Source: Nostoc sp. KVJ20 (lineage in GTDB: Bacteria; Cyanobacteriota; Cyanobacteriia; Cyanobacteriales; Nostocaceae). Taken from it: a stretch of 64,000 bases of DNA. The position numbers and the translations under genes are program-made. The notes below the pieces were generated by a model. That model saw only the letters and a list, made by a program, of their open reading frames with translations. It searched no databases and was not told the origin of the DNA. Numbering within the stretch: the stretch's first letter is position 1; every line of letters begins with the position of its first letter. Where the stretch lies: positions 1 to 64,000 of the forward strand of contig NZ_KV757652.1 of assembly GCF_001712795.1 (NCBI RefSeq), given 5' to 3'. This document shows positions 1-8,787 of this stretch, piece after piece.

Positions 1-521
1 GGCGGACGTGCGGTTTCGCGTTAAATTGACACCAGTGGCATCTTGCCCGTCCCTTGTATTTCAGGGCACTCGTGTCGCCCACCCTACAAGAATCATCCCT
101 TGATTCAGCAACGCCGTATTTTGAATATTATTTCCTAGTCCCCAGTCCCCAGTCCCTTTGGAGTCTAAAAAAATAAGTATCTAGATTTGACTATAATTAC
201 TGAAAACATCCATCTTTTCGCCAGAAGTGATTGAATCATAATCTAAGTCAGCAAAACCCGAACGTTAAATCAGTAAATAGTTATTCAGGCGTATGGTAGG
301 GGATCTAAATCAGTTACCAGTTTCCAGTGTTGACTGATACAGCAGTTTGCAAATAAGTAAGGTACAAAATGCAGGACTCAAAATCAGATATAAAGAGTTT
401 CTACCTCCTGCCTCCTGCCCTCTGCCTCCTGCCTTCCTTGATAACTGATAACTGTTAAAGGGGTTGCGCTGATTGTCGGTCAAGTTGAGAATAAATAGGC
501 GAAGCACACGGGGAAACTAAC
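1..521. other. Intergenic stretch upstream of lpdA
   Basis: No convincing gene is seen. The stretch holds short low-complexity repeats: a run of 7-bp CCCCAGT units near 138-162 and CCTCCTG/CCTGCCC heptads at 404-434. The only open frame on the minus strand (310-507) simply translates these repeats. Any lpdA promoter should lie in the last 150 bases, but no clear -35/-10 pair could be picked. Confidence 0.5.
404..434. repeat. Heptanucleotide tandem repeat (CCTCCTG type)
   Basis: Several consecutive 7-bp units of CCTCCTG/CCCTCTG type. The same family recurs on the other strand near 38930-38960 and at the right end of the window. It matches the short tandemly repeated repetitive (STRR) sequences known from heterocystous cyanobacteria. 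Confidence 0.7.
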
Positions 522-1946
522 GTGAGTCAAGAATTTGATTACGATTTAGTAATTATCGGCGCTGGTGTAGGCGGACATGGCGCAGCCTTACACGCCGTGA
601 GTTGCGGTCTGAAAACAGCGATTATTGAAGCTGCTGATATGGGAGGAACCTGTGTTAATCGGGGCTGTATTCCTTCTAAAGCGTTGCTGGCGGCATCTGG
701 ACGTGTGCGGGAGTTACGTGATGCCCACCACCTCAAGTCGTTGGGAATTCAAGTTGGAAGCGTGGAATTTGATCGCCAAGCGATCGCTAACCATGCTGGT
801 AATCTCGTCTCGAAAATTCAAGGCGACTTAACCAACAGCCTCAAACGTCTAGGAGTCGATATCATCAGGGGTTGGGGAAAAATTGCTGGGGCACAAAAAG
901 TCTCTGTCACCGGAGACGGTGGTGAAAAAACCATCACAGCCAAAGACATCATTCTTTCCCCCGGTTCAATTCCTTTTGTGCCTCCAGGAATTGAAGTAGA
1001 CGGCAAAACCGTCTTTACCAGCGATCAAGGTGTCAAGTTAGAGTCGTTACCAGATTGGGTGGCGATTATTGGTAGTGGTTACATCGGCTTAGAATTTTCT
1101 GATATTTACTCAGCTTTGGGTTGTGAAATCACCTTGATTGAAGCCCTAGATCAGTTAATGCCAGGATTTGACCGCGATATTGCCAAACTTGCTGAACGGG
1201 TGCTGATTACTCCTCGCGATATTGAAACGAAAGTGGGGATATACGCCAAAAAAGTCACTCCTGGTTCACCTGTGGTAATTGAGTTAGCAGATTTCAAAAC
1301 CAAAGAAGATGTAGATGTCATCGAAGTAGATGCTTGCTTGGTGGCTACGGGACGCATCCCAGCGACCAAAAATCTAGGTTTAGAGTCTGTGGGTGTAGAA
1401 GTTGATCGGCGGAACTTTATCCCCGTTGACGATCGCATGGCCGTTCTATCATCTGGCGAAGTAGTGCCGCATCTGTGGGCAATTGGCGACGCGAATGGGA
1501 AGATGATGTTAGCACACGCGGCTTCTGCTCAAGGCATCATTGCGGTAGAAAATATAGTTGGGAGGGAAAGAATAGTAGACTATCGCAGCATCCCCGCAGC
1601 AGCATTTACCCACCCAGAAGTCAGCTATGTGGGCTTAACAGAAACCGCAGCTAAGGAGTTGGGACAAACCGAAGGATTTGAAATTGCCACAAGTCGGAGT
1701 TACTTCAAAGGGAATTCCAAAGCGTTGGCAGAAAATGAAGCCGACGGTATTGCCAAGGTGATATATCGCAAAGATACCGGAGAAGTCTTAGGAGTCCACA
1801 TTTTTGGACTGCACGCCTCAGACTTAATTCATGAAGCATCAGCTGCGATCGCAAACCGTCAAACTGTCCAAAGCCTCGCACATCTAGTTCACGCCCACCC
1901 GACACTCTCAGAAGTCCTGGACGAAGCTTATAAACGAGCCATTTAG
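522..1946 (+). CDS. lpdA: Dihydrolipoyl dehydrogenase (E3)
   Basis: FAD-dependent oxidoreductase of 474 residues that reoxidises protein-bound dihydrolipoamide with NAD+. It serves 2-oxo acid dehydrogenase complexes and the glycine cleavage system. An N-terminal FAD Rossmann motif (GAGVGG, residues 13-18) is followed by the redox disulfide C44-V-N-R-G-C49, a second dinucleotide motif (IIGSGYIGLE, near 182-191), an ATGRIP segment, and a C-terminal dimerisation domain with the HAHPTLSE catalytic His-Glu signature. The start is GTG. No ATG precedes the conserved N-terminus and the length is normal for the family. trpC follows on the same strand after about 100 bp of repeat DNA. The same order, with trpC, is common in Nostoc-like genomes. 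Confidence 0.95.
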   Translation: MSQEFDYDLVIIGAGVGGHGAALHAVSCGLKTAIIEAADMGGTCVNRGCIPSKALLAASGRVRELRDAHHLKSLGIQVGSVEFDRQAIANHAGNLVSKIQGDLTNSLKRLGVDIIRGWGKIAGAQKVSVTGDGGEKTITAKDIILSPGSIPFVPPGIEVDGKTVFTSDQGVKLESLPDWVAIIGSGYIGLEFSDIYSALGCEITLIEALDQLMPGFDRDIAKLAERVLITPRDIETKVGIYAKKVTPGSPVVIELADFKTKEDVDVIEVDACLVATGRIPATKNLGLESVGVEVDRRNFIPVDDRMAVLSSGEVVPHLWAIGDANGKMMLAHAASAQGIIAVENIVGRERIVDYRSIPAAAFTHPEVSYVGLTETAAKELGQTEGFEIATSRSYFKGNSKALAENEADGIAKVIYRKDTGEVLGVHIFGLHASDLIHEASAAIANRQTVQSLAHLVHAHPTLSEVLDEAYKRAI

Positions 1947-1957
1947 TCATTTGTCCT

Positions 1958-2049
1958 TTGTCATTTGTCCTTTGCTAATAAACAAGGACAAATGACCACT
2001 GACTAATGATCAATGACCAATGACCAATGACTAATGACTAATGACTAAT
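1958..2049. repeat. Low-complexity repeat and hairpin between lpdA and trpC
   Basis: CATTTGTCCTTT units are followed by the complementary AAGGACAAATGACC and then by runs of AATGACC/AATGACT heptads. The two halves can form a hairpin. Close relatives of this repeat occur near 24145-24185, 33460-33495, 36300-36345 and 49275-49330. It is spread through intergenic DNA and could fold in the transcript between the two genes. Confidence 0.6.
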
Positions 2050-2050
2050 T

Positions 2051-2941
2051 ATGCAAATTCGCCGCCGTTCACCTAACCCAGCTATTGATGTATCTATATT
2101 GCGTTATCAGGCTGTCGTGCCTGATGCCGCGCCAAAGCACATTTTGGAGGAAATTGTCTGGCAGAAAGAAGTAGAGTATGACCAAATGCGGGAAAAGGTT
2201 CCTTTGCAGCAATTGCTGAAGCAAGTACTTACTGCGCCGCCAACCCGTGATTTTGTCGCCGCCTTGCGCCAAGGTAAGACTAATCCAGCATTGATTGCCG
2301 AAGTCAAAAAAGCTTCACCTAGCAAAGGCGTTTTACGAGAAGATTTTGACCCAGTTGCGATCGCCCAATCTTATCAGCAAGGTGGTGCTAGTTGTCTTTC
2401 TGTGCTAACGGATGTCAAGTTCTTTCAAGGTAGTTTTGATAACTTAGCAAAGGTTCGGGCAGCCGTAGATTTGCCCATACTGTGCAAAGAATTTATCGTT
2501 TATGCTTACCAGATATACTTGGCGCGAGTTCAGGGTGCAGATGCCATTTTGTTGATTGCAGCTATTCTCAGCGATCAAGATTTGAAATACTTCCTCAAAA
2601 TTGCTAACAATCTAAAAATGGCAGCCTTGATTGAAGTCCATAGTTTGGCAGAACTTGACCGTGTGTTAGCCTTAGATGGGGTTTCCTTGATAGGAATCAA
2701 TAATCGCAATTTGGAAGATTTCTCTGTTGACCTGCAAACCACTTGCCAACTTTTGGCTGCAAGAGGTAGCCAATTGCAAGAGAAAAACATCCTTGTTGTC
2801 AGCGAATCAGGACTACACAACCCAGAAGATTTGAGTTTGGTGCTTACAGCAGGTGCATCTGCTGTACTCATTGGAGAATCTTTGGTAAAACAACCAGATC
2901 CCGGCGCTGCGATCGCCCGTATATTACCGAGGAATTTCTGA
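2051..2941 (+). CDS. trpC: Indole-3-glycerol phosphate synthase
   Basis: Catalyses ring closure of carboxyphenylaminodeoxyribulose phosphate to indole-3-glycerol phosphate in tryptophan synthesis. The protein has 296 residues with a TIM-barrel IGPS pattern: AEVKKASPSKG at 83-93 carries the catalytic lysine and phosphate-side loop, followed by CKEFIV, the barrel-strand motif LIGINNRNL, and the terminal VSESGL/GASAVLIGESLV phosphate-binding segments. The N-terminal extension (about 60 residues before the barrel) is typical of cyanobacterial TrpC. It stands apart from trpB (5730), so trp genes here are scattered and not in one operon. The ATG start lies just after a repeat tract, and no strong Shine-Dalgarno is visible. 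Confidence 0.93.
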   Translation: MQIRRRSPNPAIDVSILRYQAVVPDAAPKHILEEIVWQKEVEYDQMREKVPLQQLLKQVLTAPPTRDFVAALRQGKTNPALIAEVKKASPSKGVLREDFDPVAIAQSYQQGGASCLSVLTDVKFFQGSFDNLAKVRAAVDLPILCKEFIVYAYQIYLARVQGADAILLIAAILSDQDLKYFLKIANNLKMAALIEVHSLAELDRVLALDGVSLIGINNRNLEDFSVDLQTTCQLLAARGSQLQEKNILVVSESGLHNPEDLSLVLTAGASAVLIGESLVKQPDPGAAIARILPRNF

Positions 2942-3193
2942 AAAATTACACCTCTCCTGCGCTAAATAAGGGGCGCAGGGCAACTAACTGTACACAATAG
3001 TTCAGCAATTGGGCACACTATGCGTAGACACGCAGCACTTTGCCATCAAGTATCATCAATATCTTTGTCAAATCTTCATTGCTAATCAAATCCAAGCCAT
3101 AAGCAACTAGTTATTTATTATGTAACAATTCATTAATAAGAGACAAACTCTCATTAATACAAAATCCCAAATATGAAATCAAAATTTAACTTC

Positions 3194-3445
3194 ATGGAGC
3201 AAATTCCTCTACCTTCGCCTATTCACTACGAACTTATACTTCAACTTTTAGAAAGACAAACTATGTTAGCAGTCAATGATAATCCAGATTTAAGGCATCA
3301 GGTGAATCAGCTAATTATTACTCTCCGTAAAGCTGCTGTGCAGCAAAAGCGACTAGAAGAAATTTGCGAGTTTTCCTCTGTAACTATTGATCACCGTTGG
3401 TCGATTAACCACCATAACGATAGCAAAGTCGTTGCCCCCGATTGA
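3194..3445 (+). CDS. Small conserved cyanobacterial protein (DUF5340-like)
   Basis: About 83 residues, soluble, with a predicted amphipathic helical stretch (LQLLERQTMLAV ... LRKAAVQQKRLEEICEF) and no signal peptide. It resembles the DUF5340 family restricted to cyanobacteria, whose function is unknown. The start is placed at the second ATG, giving an N-terminus of MEQIPLPSP. An in-frame ATG at 3173 would add seven residues. Neither has a good ribosome-binding site. The gene is isolated between trpC and the carbonic anhydrase. Confidence 0.65.
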   Translation: MEQIPLPSPIHYELILQLLERQTMLAVNDNPDLRHQVNQLIITLRKAAVQQKRLEEICEFSSVTIDHRWSINHHNDSKVVAPD

Positions 3446-3931
3446 AGCTGATAACTTAATATCTCAACTTCAAATTTGGCATCTTTCGTTAAGTTATATT
3501 ACCATTATCAGAAAATGTCTCTGTATATTGAAGGGGTAAGTACTCAAAATTTCCACCAAATTTACTTGACCCAAAGGCACGGTTTGGGGTGTGATTTAAA
3601 ATCCTCTATATAGACTCTATTTACAGAAATTTCTCTACTTTGTAAAAATATATATAAATACTAAATTAGTATTTGAAATCGGCAGTCTTAACGCTTAAAG
3701 TTTAGTTGATATAGATTTTACTTTATTGAGCTAGTTCACTCAATTTATACATAGTTATTGTTTCTCTAACTACTAACTTAGCCTTTGAAAATTTATACAA
3801 TAATTATCTTAGTGCTGTAGAAAAAATATCATCCTTAGAAGATTTTAGCTCTGGAAAAATTCATCTTGATTTAGAAGAAATTGTAGATCAGTTAAAATAT
3901 TGATGAGATTCTCTCTCGAATTTAACGAAAG
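3446..3931. other. AT-rich intergenic stretch with a possible gene relic
   Basis: Mostly AT-rich. From about 3727 to 3903 one plus-strand frame is open without a start codon and ends ...EDFSSGKIHLDLEEIVDQLKY before a TGA, which reads like the tail of a decayed gene. It lies 29 bp before the carbonic anhydrase start. No other feature was recognised. Confidence 0.3.
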
Positions 3932-4600
3932 ATGAAATATAACAGCATTAACGAACTACTCAGAAATAATCAGGCTTGGGTTGCCGAAAAACTAGCTATA
4001 GATCCAACTTACTTTGAAGAATTATCTAATGGACAAACACCACCTTTTCTATACATTGGGTGTTCTGATAGTCGTCTGGCATTAACAAGATTTACCCGTA
4101 CAGAACCAGGAGAATTATTTGTACATCGTAATATTGCCAATCAAGTTTCTCTAACGGATATAAACTTTTTAGCCGTTTTAGAATACGCAGTTTTACATCT
4201 TAATGTAGAACACATTATCGTTTGTGGTCACTACGATTGCGGAGGAATTAAGGCGGCTTTAGAAGGTAGAACCATCGGAATCCTTGATAACTGGGTAAAT
4301 CCGATTCGGGAACTGTATTTACAGAAACAAGAAGAAATTGATACCTTGCCAACAAGAGAAGAACGTCTCAATCGTTTGGCGGAAATAAATGTTGTGGCGC
4401 AAGTGAAAAATCTTTACCAAACTTCTATCATGCGTCAGGTACTCCATGAGCGAAAAGCGCCTATGGTGCATGGTTGGGTACTAGATATAAGCACTGGGTT
4501 GATCAAAGATTTGAATGTCTCAACTGTGCAATGGCAATTACACATCTGCCCCTTGCTTTTGGAGTTTAGACTTTATGCTATGTTAAAAAATGAGAGCTAA
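3932..4600 (+). CDS. Beta-class carbonic anhydrase
   Basis: Interconverts CO2 and bicarbonate. The 222-residue protein has the full beta-CA zinc site: C44-x-D46-x-R48 (motif CSDSR) and H100-x-x-C103 (motif HYDCGG). This is the plant/bacterial clade pattern, close in length to other short beta-CAs. The C-terminal sequence after STGLIKDLNV (about the last 25 residues) is not the usual ending of the family, so a small frameshift or divergent tail is possible. There is no carboxysomal extension, so it is probably a cytosolic or otherwise non-carboxysomal enzyme. An upstream open frame without a start may be a gene remnant. Confidence 0.88.
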   Translation: MKYNSINELLRNNQAWVAEKLAIDPTYFEELSNGQTPPFLYIGCSDSRLALTRFTRTEPGELFVHRNIANQVSLTDINFLAVLEYAVLHLNVEHIIVCGHYDCGGIKAALEGRTIGILDNWVNPIRELYLQKQEEIDTLPTREERLNRLAEINVVAQVKNLYQTSIMRQVLHERKAPMVHGWVLDISTGLIKDLNVSTVQWQLHICPLLLEFRLYAMLKNES

Positions 4601-4794
4601 TTCGGTATTTACCGCCAGATAAAACCTGAAACAATACGCTTGAGATTATTATAGATTTTTGTTTAATAAAACTTACAAATACAAAGCAGGTAATTTATTT
4701 TCCTTCTTTCCATCCTCTGTATGGAAATGTACTCATTGAGGCCCTGACTCAATTTATCACTGGATGCAGAGCCTCCAACCTACCCTGCAAAGAA

Positions 4795-4953
4795 TTATTT
4801 CTTAGCAATTATCCACACTGCATGAATAATTCCAGGAATGTAACCAAAAAGCGTCAAAAGTATATTAATCCAAAAGTCTACGCCAAAGCCTACTTGTAAA
4901 AAAACTCCCAAAGGCGGCACGAAAATGGCACACAAAATCCGAACTAAATCCAT
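4795..4953 (-). CDS. YqaE/Pmp3-family small membrane protein
   Basis: 52 residues, strongly hydrophobic, with two transmembrane segments: MDLVRILCAIFVPPLGVF near the start and DFWINILLTLFGYIPGIIHAVW after it. The P-P-L-G-V and G-Y-I-P-G-I-I-H-A signatures are those of the Pmp3/YqaE proteolipids (UPF0057), induced by salt, cold or membrane-potential stress in bacteria, yeast and plants. A very good ribosome-binding site (AGGAGG) sits about seven bases upstream of the ATG on the minus strand. It stands alone between the carbonic anhydrase and the SUI1-type gene. Confidence 0.85.
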   Translation of the reverse strand: MDLVRILCAIFVPPLGVFLQVGFGVDFWINILLTLFGYIPGIIHAVWIIAKK

Positions 4954-5094
4954 TTAAACCTCCTATTAATCTCACAAAAGACAGCTTGTTGGTGAAGTTA
5001 TTCATCACTTTTCAAGCATGTTTGTACCTCTCAAAGATAACATTCTCTCTGTTAATCTAGGTCATGATTTAGATGCGGTAAACCGTACTTAACA

Positions 5095-5442
5095 TTAGCC
5101 ACCGCTGATTTTGGCTTTGTAACCTAGCTTGGTCAAAATATCGAAAATTTTCTGCTTGTGTTCGCCCTGAATTTCAATTTCGTTATCTTTAACTGTCCCA
5201 CCTGTGCCGCACTGGGTTTTCAACTGCTTCACCAAATCTGCCAAAGTTTCTGGTTTGACTTGAAAACCACTAATTACTGTGACGGTTTTCCCTTTGCGTC
5301 CTTTGCGGGAAGCTTGTACTTTCAGATTTTGTTGTTGTGGGGGTAGTTCTGGAATTGGTCTTTCTGTGGCCGCGGAGTTATCGTTGCCAAATTCGCGGTA
5401 GACAAAGCCTTTGTCGGAAGATTTGGGATTGGAAGAAGACAT
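5095..5442 (-). CDS. SUI1/eIF1-family translation factor
   Basis: 115 residues. The C-terminal two thirds form an SUI1/YciH domain with RKGRKGKTVTVISGF, the LKTQCGTGGTVKD loop and a terminal IEIQGEHKQKIFDILTKLGYK. In eukaryotes eIF1 governs start-codon fidelity, and the bacterial YciH homologue lowers initiation at weak contexts. The first 45 residues are polar, proline-rich and probably disordered. The start is put at the ATG giving MSSSNPK, because the upstream in-frame extension (to 5511) is not conserved in character. It is divergent from trpB. Confidence 0.85.
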   Translation of the reverse strand: MSSSNPKSSDKGFVYREFGNDNSAATERPIPELPPQQQNLKVQASRKGRKGKTVTVISGFQVKPETLADLVKQLKTQCGTGGTVKDNEIEIQGEHKQKIFDILTKLGYKAKISGG

Positions 5443-5570
5443 AAAATGAATGTTAAGAAAAATTTCAAAGGCAGTGGAAACTTCTACGCAACCATTCTGC
5501 TGGGATATCAATTTCTAGGCTAACATCACAAATCCATTGCAAGGGATTGGGCATGGGGTATGGGGTATGG

Positions 5571-5613
5571 GGCATTGGGCATTGGGCATTGGGCATTGGG
5601 CATTGGGCATTGG
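5571..5613. repeat. Six-copy heptanucleotide tandem repeat
   Basis: GGCATTG repeated about six times with perfect 7-bp period, followed to about 5680 by CCCCAGT/CCCCAAT heptads. It lies between the SUI1-type gene and trpB. It is a typical STRR-type repeat, and period counting is direct from the sequence. Confidence 0.85.
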
Positions 5614-5729
5614 TTCTTCTCCCCCTGCTTCTTCCCCAGTCCCCAGTCCCCAATCCCCAATCCCCAGTCCCCAGATATACCCCAGACTTTCTATAATAAT
5701 TAAGTCATTCCCGTCATCAAAAACAGCCT

Positions 5730-6965
5730 GTGACTACCACTCCCCTATCTCCAAGTTCAACTGCTCAAGTTCCCGACATGCTAGGTCGCTTTGGGCGCTT
5801 TGGCGGTAAGTATGTACCTGAAACGCTCATGCCTGCCCTTGCTGAATTAGAAACAGCTTATGAGCAATACCGCAATGACCCTGGTTTTCAAGCAGAACTA
5901 CAGCAGTTATTACGAGACTATGTGGGACGTGCAACACCATTGTATTTTGCTGAACGCTTGACTGCTCATTATGCCCGACCCGATCGCACTGGGCCGCAAA
6001 TTTACTTAAAACGCGAAGATTTAAATCATACTGGCGCTCACAAAATCAATAATGCCCTTGGTCAGGTATTGTTGGCGAAACGCATGGGTAAGCAAAGGAT
6101 TATTGCCGAAACGGGCGCTGGACAACACGGAGTTGCTACAGCTACAGTTTGCGCTCGTTTTGGGCTGGAATGTGTAATTTACATGGGCGTTCATGATATG
6201 GAACGCCAATCTTTAAATGTCTTCAGAATGCGGCTGATGGGAGCAGAAGTACGCCCGGTGGAAGCGGGAACTGGAACCCTAAAAGATGCAACTTCTGAAG
6301 CAATCCGCGATTGGGTGACAAATGTGGAAACCACTCACTACATCCTCGGTTCGGTAGCAGGGCCCCATCCTTACCCGATGATGGTACGTGATTTCCATGC
6401 AGTCATCGGCCAAGAAACTCGCGCCCAAGCAATGGAAAAATGGGGTGTATTGCCTGATATTCTCTTGGCTTGTGTGGGTGGTGGTTCCAATGCTATGGGA
6501 CTATTCTACGAGTTTATGAATGAGTCTTCTATACGGTTCATTGGGGTTGAGGCAGCCGGGGAAGGTGTCAATACCGAAAAACACGCCGCAACCTTGACAA
6601 AAGGACGAGTTGGTGTATTGCACGGAGCAATGAGCTACCTGCTGCAAGATGAAGATGGGCAAATCATTGAGGCACACTCAATTAGTGCAGGTTTAGATTA
6701 TCCCGGTGTGGGCCCAGAACATAGCTATTTAAAGGATACTGGTCGCGCTGAATACTATAGTGTGACGGATGCAGAGGCTTTGGCGGCATTTCAGCGATTA
6801 TCGAAATTGGAGGGAATTATCCCGGCATTGGAAACAGCCCATGCGATCGCCTACCTCGAAACCCTTTGTCCCCAATTAACCGACAGTCCTCGGATTGTAA
6901 TTAACTGCTCTGGACGTGGTGATAAGGATGTACAAACAGTAGCCAAGTTATTAAATCCTGCATAA
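5730..6965 (+). CDS. trpB: Tryptophan synthase beta chain
   Basis: Condenses indole with serine to give tryptophan, using PLP. The 411-residue protein starts at GTG. The segment GRFGGKYVPETLMPAL near the N-terminus, the PLP lysine in HKINNALGQ (K105), the AETGAGQHG motif, and the GGGSNAMG phosphate-binding loop near residue 250 are all present, as is the final CSGRGDKD motif. This is the canonical TrpB1 class that works with TrpA. trpA is not in the window. The sequence before residue 17 is poorly conserved in character, so ATG at codon 17 is an alternative start. A methyltransferase gene follows 28 bp downstream. Confidence 0.95.
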   Translation: MTTTPLSPSSTAQVPDMLGRFGRFGGKYVPETLMPALAELETAYEQYRNDPGFQAELQQLLRDYVGRATPLYFAERLTAHYARPDRTGPQIYLKREDLNHTGAHKINNALGQVLLAKRMGKQRIIAETGAGQHGVATATVCARFGLECVIYMGVHDMERQSLNVFRMRLMGAEVRPVEAGTGTLKDATSEAIRDWVTNVETTHYILGSVAGPHPYPMMVRDFHAVIGQETRAQAMEKWGVLPDILLACVGGGSNAMGLFYEFMNESSIRFIGVEAAGEGVNTEKHAATLTKGRVGVLHGAMSYLLQDEDGQIIEAHSISAGLDYPGVGPEHSYLKDTGRAEYYSVTDAEALAAFQRLSKLEGIIPALETAHAIAYLETLCPQLTDSPRIVINCSGRGDKDVQTVAKLLNPA

Positions 6966-6993
6966 ATATACTTACAATTCTTGGGAGGAAGCA

Positions 6994-8133
6994 ATGATGG
7001 ATCAACAATTCCAACACGCGATGCTACCGCAACCTACTCACGACGAGTTGGCACGCCAAAACTTTGTCCAAAGTATGAAAATGCATATTTTCAGGAATAT
7101 ATCTCCTGGTAATAAGGTAGTTTATGAAAAACTAGGCAAACCGAAGTTTGAACAAGAACATCAGCGTCCTCCCCAGAATCGTTATGAAATTCGGGAAGCA
7201 ATGCAGCACGAACCCTACTATCGCTGGACTAGTGCCCTTAAGCGCATCAGCCAGGAAATGTTATGGGATGCTGTAAATGCCAATGTTGACAGACAGCTAC
7301 CAGAGTTAATCGAGCGTTCCAAGGACAAGGGTAATGAACTCGGTACTTTAACCCTCGACCCAAATTTTCAAATACCTACTCATCAAAAAGCTGTAGACAT
7401 TCACTGTATGCCCGGAGGATATCACAGTGAATTCACTGATGATGATGTCGCAGCCGGCGCAACCTACGATCGCGGCGCTTACGTTTATGGTCTAGGTTGG
7501 TTGGGGCCGCTCAACGATGATATGGGGCTATCGATAGTCCAAAACTACCTCCTAGCAGAGTATCCTGACTTTCGACCCCGAAAAATTCTCGATATGGGAT
7601 GTTCTGTTGGCAATAGCACATTACCATACATAGATGGTTTCCCAGATGCAGAAGTCCACGCCATAGATGTAGGCGCATCTATGTTGCGTTACGCTCATGC
7701 AAGAGCCGAATCCTTGGGAAAACGGGTACATTTCTCTCAACAAAATGCCGAACATACTAACTTTCCGGATGAATCATTTGACTTAGTGGTTTCTCACATT
7801 TTGCTGCATGAAATTCCCCCGCCATCTGTGCGTAAAGTTATGCAAGAATCTTATCGTCTACTGGCTCCTGGCGGCATGATGATCCATGTGGAAGCACCCC
7901 TATATCGTCACATGGATATTTATACACAGTTTATTTATGATTGGGAAACCGCTAACAACAACGAACCCTTCTGGAGTGCTGTACGCGATTTGGATTTGGT
8001 GTCGCTAGCTACTGAGGCTGGTTTTACAGCAGATAAGGTATTTGAGAAATTTGTCCCTAATGGGGCATGGAAGGCAAAAGTAAGTAACTCAGGCAGCCAA
8101 GGCACTTGGTTTGTAGTTGCTGCAACTAAGTAA
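6994..8133 (+). CDS. Class I SAM-dependent methyltransferase, conserved in cyanobacteria
   Basis: 379 residues. The C-terminal half is a class I methyltransferase fold: motif I ILDMGCSVGNS, an acidic residue after strand 2 (VHAIDVGASM), the motif QQNAEHTNF, then FDLVVSHILLHEI and LLAPGGMMIHVEAP. The N-terminal about 180 residues are a family-specific helical region with no recognised domain. The substrate is unknown. A clear GGGAGG ribosome-binding site lies just before two consecutive ATGs. It begins 28 bp after trpB and may be co-transcribed. A 62-bp dispersed repeat begins immediately after its stop codon. Confidence 0.8.
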   Translation: MMDQQFQHAMLPQPTHDELARQNFVQSMKMHIFRNISPGNKVVYEKLGKPKFEQEHQRPPQNRYEIREAMQHEPYYRWTSALKRISQEMLWDAVNANVDRQLPELIERSKDKGNELGTLTLDPNFQIPTHQKAVDIHCMPGGYHSEFTDDDVAAGATYDRGAYVYGLGWLGPLNDDMGLSIVQNYLLAEYPDFRPRKILDMGCSVGNSTLPYIDGFPDAEVHAIDVGASMLRYAHARAESLGKRVHFSQQNAEHTNFPDESFDLVVSHILLHEIPPPSVRKVMQESYRLLAPGGMMIHVEAPLYRHMDIYTQFIYDWETANNNEPFWSAVRDLDLVSLATEAGFTADKVFEKFVPNGAWKAKVSNSGSQGTWFVVAATK

Positions 8134-8195
8134 GAATTCGTAATTCGTAATGACGCTCCTGCGTCGCTAACGCTGCGCTAACGTAATTCGTAATT
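8134..8195. repeat. 62-bp dispersed repeat, copy 1
   Basis: This 62-bp segment (GAATTCGTAATTCG... to ...CGTAATTCGTAATT) starts at the base after the methyltransferase stop codon. Its reverse complement is found base for base at 39756-39817. It has inverted AATTCGTAAT-type ends and a GC-rich core containing GTCGCTAACGC. It resembles the small dispersed repeats known from Nostoc. Confidence 0.85.
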
Positions 8196-8267
8196 GAGGA
8201 AGTCAGATTTTCTCTGAGTTTCCTTCTTTTCTATGTGTGGTCTGATTTTTGGAGAATTGGTATTAGG

Positions 8268-8555
8268 ATGACAAAAATAGCTAAGGGTAAACGGCCTGTT
8301 TACTTAGAAAATCCGCAAACTGATAAATTGTTAGCGATCGTCATGGCTTTAACTGGCGAGGTGTCGGTGCTGCATGAGCGGCTAGACACCATTGAACGGT
8401 TGCTAGAGGTTAAAGGTATTTTATCGGCTACTGAGATTGAAGCTTACGAGCCGGATGCCAAAGTAACTAAGGAACGGGAACAGTGGCGTGCAGAATATAT
8501 TGCGCGGGTGTTGCGTGTGGTACAGGAAGAGTTAGAAACCCTCAACCAAAGCTAG
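8268..8555 (+). CDS. Small hypothetical protein with coiled-coil character
   Basis: 95 residues from the ATG at 8268 (an upstream in-frame ATG at 8235 adds eleven residues). Soluble and charged. The stretch LLAIVMALTGEVSVLHERLDTIERLL looks like an amphipathic helix or short coiled coil, and the C-terminus EREQWRAEYIARVLRVVQEELETL is a second one. No known domain was recognised. It follows the methyltransferase on the same strand and may work with it, but nothing in the sequence proves that. Confidence 0.6.
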   Translation: MTKIAKGKRPVYLENPQTDKLLAIVMALTGEVSVLHERLDTIERLLEVKGILSATEIEAYEPDAKVTKEREQWRAEYIARVLRVVQEELETLNQS

Positions 8556-8787
8556 GCACTCAGAGGTTTTAGTGGAGAAAGTTATGCCATTGGTACAGAA
8601 AAAATCCTACTAGTGGTAGATGTGAATTTTTCATGAACATTACAAAGTTTTCGTAAAGTCGTGAATGTAACCGTTTTTTGGTAGCTTTTGAACGAAAAAC
8701 GCCAGAAACAGGAGTATATAGACCTATAAGCAATTTGTCACATTGGCAGTAGTTTGGTTAGATTGTCTGGAACTTTACTTTCAGCAA

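Noticed and set aside
310..507. Open frame of 65 codons on the minus strand
   Set aside because: It translates heptad repeats (CCTCCTG) and has no ribosome-binding site.
5571..5613. Regular short repeats considered as a CRISPR array
   Set aside because: Period is 7 bp with no spacers. The 33-bp (11175), 52-bp (62342) and other repeats also lack unique spacers. No cas-like gene is in the window.
5465..5809. Open frames on both strands over the heptad repeat before trpB
   Set aside because: The peptides are simple periodic strings that arise from the 7-bp repeat.
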